From: SAR202 cluster bacterium
Lineage (GTDB): Bacteria > Chloroflexota > Dehalococcoidia > Lucifugimonadales > JASMAO01
DNA: 6,986 nt
Assembly: GCA_030754315.1 (NCBI GenBank)
Contig: JASMAO010000210.1
Coordinates: 1-6,986 of the forward strand
Direction of reading: 5' to 3'
Shown: positions 5,507-6,986 of the stretch, one piece after another
Layout of the letters: the number at the start of each line of letters is the position of its first letter
Numbering within the stretch: the first letter of the stretch is position 1
Position numbers and translations under genes: made by a program
Notes under the pieces: generated by a model
The model's input: only the letters and a program-made list of their open reading frames with translations
The model's database searches: none
What the model was told of the DNA's origin: nothing

Positions 5507-6071
5507 GTTAGCAGACTTTGCGGCCGAGGCTATTAAAGGAGAACGAATCATCCTCCGGAACAAACGAATTGAGGATGCGGAAGACGATTATGCATGGCGG
5601 ACTGACGAGGAATTGGCACGTCTTGATGCTACCAAACCGCTCAAAATGACGTTCAGGGAATTCAAATCGTTTTCCAAAGATGAGCTAGGCTACAAAAATC
5701 CCTCCGCGAAGAGATTTGCACTTGATACGAATGAAGGTCGCCATATTGGGAATTGTATGTATTATGACATCGATGAACGGCGTGGGCAGACTGAACTCGG
5801 CATTATGGTTGGTGACCGTGATTATTGGGACAACGGGTACGGCACCGAAGCAGTAGACGCAATGCTTGCGCATATTTTTACACACACTTCAATAGATAGG
5901 GTGTATCTCCACACCCTCGAATGGAACGCACGTGCCCGTCGGTCCTTTGTAAAGTCAGGATTCAGGGAGGTAGAACGAGTGCGCCGCAGCGGGAAAGACT
6001 TTGTGTTAATGGAAGTGCTGCGCTTTGAGTGGGAGGCACGCCAGGGTGTGGGCGATCAAACAGATACGTGA
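5466..6071 (+). CDS. GNAT-family N-acetyltransferase (RimJ/RimL type)
   Basis: This is a 201-residue acyl-CoA-dependent transferase of the RimJ/RimL-like branch, which acetylates amino groups of proteins, antibiotics or small molecules; the acceptor is unknown. The fold begins at IKGERIILRNKRIEDAEDD (about 23-41). Strand 4 and the acetyl-CoA pyrophosphate loop read LGIMVGDRDYWDNGYGTEAV (111-130), with the Gly-Tyr-Gly turn at 124-126. The strand 5 region is RVYLHTLEWNARARRSFVKSG (145-165), including the usual Asn154. The TTG start at 5466 is chosen because no ATG or GTG precedes the conserved first strand in this frame (the next Met is residue 61) and because of the GAGG upstream. The start lies within the Nudix gene, so the two are likely made from one transcript by coupled translation. 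After the core, the tail is polar and unremarkable. Confidence 0.92.
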   Translation: MLKKVFPWSQRKDKLADFAAEAIKGERIILRNKRIEDAEDDYAWRTDEELARLDATKPLKMTFREFKSFSKDELGYKNPSAKRFALDTNEGRHIGNCMYYDIDERRGQTELGIMVGDRDYWDNGYGTEAVDAMLAHIFTHTSIDRVYLHTLEWNARARRSFVKSGFREVERVRRSGKDFVLMEVLRFEWEARQGVGDQTDT

Positions 6072-6146
6072 GTTGCTTCTGAAGAGGCAGCGAGCACTGG
6101 GGCAATCGTTTAAGAATCGGACTGCTAGCAACAAGCCGCCCCTCGC
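6072..6146 (+). other. Short intergenic gap without a recognised signal
   Basis: Seventy-five bases separate the GNAT stop from the epimerase-like gene. A small inverted repeat around 6073-6090 has no T run, and I see no convincing promoter or ribosome site. Confidence 0.5.
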
Positions 6147-6986
6147 ATGCTTAAACCCATGATTCTTGTCACAGGCGCAACGGGATTCGTGGGTCGTAGA
6201 GTTGTCTCGGAACTTAGTGCTCGAGGATTTCAGGTACGTGCTCTGGTGCGAAGAGAGTCAAAGGTTCCGGTCTCCGTCGATCGCAACGCAGAACTTGTTA
6301 TAGGAAACATTCTTAACGCGGAAACTTTACGCAATGCATGTGAGGGAGCCGACTGTGTGGTGCACTTGGCTGCAATAATTCGGGAACGGGACAACTGCAC
6401 CTTCAATCAAGTTAATTACCGTGGAACCGTCAACGTTCTTCAAGCAGCCGAAGATGCTGGTGTACGCCGAATTGTCCACGCCAGCGCGATCGGCGCGAAC
6501 CCTGATCCAGGAATTCCATACACGTACTCTAGATGGATGGCGGAGCAGGAAGTGCAACGGAGCTCGATGGCGCACACCATTTTGAGGTTTTCTGTGGGCT
6601 TCGGTGAAGGGGACGAATTCTTCAATATCTTGGCTGCGCAGGCAAAAATTTTACCGGTAGTCCTGGTCGTTGGAAATGGGTTAGCGAAATTCCAACCCAT
6701 TGCCGTAGAAGATATGGCCCGTTGTTTGGTTATCGCCGTGGAAAACAGCAAAGAAGAAGAATTGGAGGGCCAACTAATCGAAGCCGGGGGTCCGGACCAT
6801 TACACATATAATGAAATACTGGATTGCATTGCGGAGACCCTCGGGGTGAAGATCGCGAAGGTCCATGTGCCAATACAACTCATGCAACCGGCGATAAGAA
6901 TCCTAAAAAATATTGCCCCGCGTTTCCCTGTCACGACTGAGCAGATCACGATGTTGAATATTGCCGATATTACCTCCAGAGACTCT
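6147..6986 (+). CDS. NAD(P)-binding SDR/epimerase-like protein (NDUFA9-like), 3' end beyond window
   Basis: An open frame of 280 codons runs off the right edge. The N-terminus (MILVTGATGFVG from residue 5) is the Rossmann TGxxGxxG dinucleotide-binding turn. GADCVVHLAA (about 66-75) gives the second nucleotide contact, VNYRGTVNVLQAAEDAGVRR the central helix, and HASAIGA the Ser-containing strand. The pattern matches extended/atypical SDRs of the complex I NDUFA9-like and NmrA-like branch, which often act as cofactor-binding rather than catalytic proteins. At the active site the usual YxxxK reads YTYSR, so the lysine is replaced by arginine. The start is either ATG 6147 or ATG 6159, four codons later; neither has a clear ribosome site, and the second gives the more usual N-terminus. 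It follows the GNAT gene by 75 bp on the same strand. The role is unknown; candidates are an assembly or quinone-related function or a sugar-nucleotide epimerase. Confidence 0.88.
   Translation, partial: MLKPMILVTGATGFVGRRVVSELSARGFQVRALVRRESKVPVSVDRNAELVIGNILNAETLRNACEGADCVVHLAAIIRERDNCTFNQVNYRGTVNVLQAAEDAGVRRIVHASAIGANPDPGIPYTYSRWMAEQEVQRSSMAHTILRFSVGFGEGDEFFNILAAQAKILPVVLVVGNGLAKFQPIAVEDMARCLVIAVENSKEEELEGQLIEAGGPDHYTYNEILDCIAETLGVKIAKVHVPIQLMQPAIRILKNIAPRFPVTTEQITMLNIADITSRDS

Noticed and set aside
6073..6092. Inverted repeat after the GNAT gene as a terminator
   Set aside because: The stem is short, with a tiny loop, and no T run follows on either strand.

Overview
The window carries a bacterial de novo pyrimidine operon on the minus strand, a divergently transcribed Nudix/GNAT pair on the plus strand, and the 5' part of an NDUFA9-like SDR/epimerase gene. 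Moderate GC, several TTG starts, the order pyrR-pyrB-nudix-pyrC-carA, and the GNAT and epimerase sequence types suggest a Chloroflexota (SAR202/Dehalococcoidia-like) genome. This is an inference from remembered sequence character and has not been tested by database search.

Minus strand, in transcription order from about 4950 down to 1. A good sigma70-type promoter (TTGATA-17-TACAAT) precedes a leader of about 160 nt. The leader holds a complete PyrR attenuator: a PyrR-binding hairpin with a CAGAGA hexaloop, an antiterminator that pairs with the terminator's 5' arm, an inner hairpin, and an intrinsic terminator with eight T directly before pyrR. Tightly packed genes follow: pyrR (regulator/UPRTase), pyrB (aspartate carbamoyltransferase), a small Nudix-fold protein whose catalytic box is degenerate, pyrC (class I dihydroorotase) and carA (glutamine amidotransferase subunit of carbamoyl-phosphate synthetase). 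The position after carA, where carB is often found, holds a HAD-family hydrolase instead. It runs off the left edge and appears to lack most of its N-terminal cap region and half of its first catalytic motif.

Plus strand, from about 5011 to the right edge. A second promoter (TTGACC-18-TAAAAT) lies back to back with the pyr promoter and drives an intact Nudix hydrolase, which overlaps a RimJ/RimL-like GNAT acetyltransferase by 41 nt. After a 75 bp gap with no clear signal comes an NAD(P)-binding SDR-type protein that is open at the right edge.

The pyr genes work as one pathway. CarA with an unlinked CarB makes carbamoyl phosphate, PyrB joins it to aspartate, PyrC closes the ring to dihydroorotate, and PyrR should read UMP/UTP levels and stop transcription in the leader when pyrimidines are plentiful. 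The most unusual items are the catalytically degraded Nudix protein inside the operon, the truncated HAD gene at the carB position, and the attenuator hairpin that also contains the likely ribosome-binding site of pyrR. I see no mobile element, CRISPR array, tRNA or rRNA.
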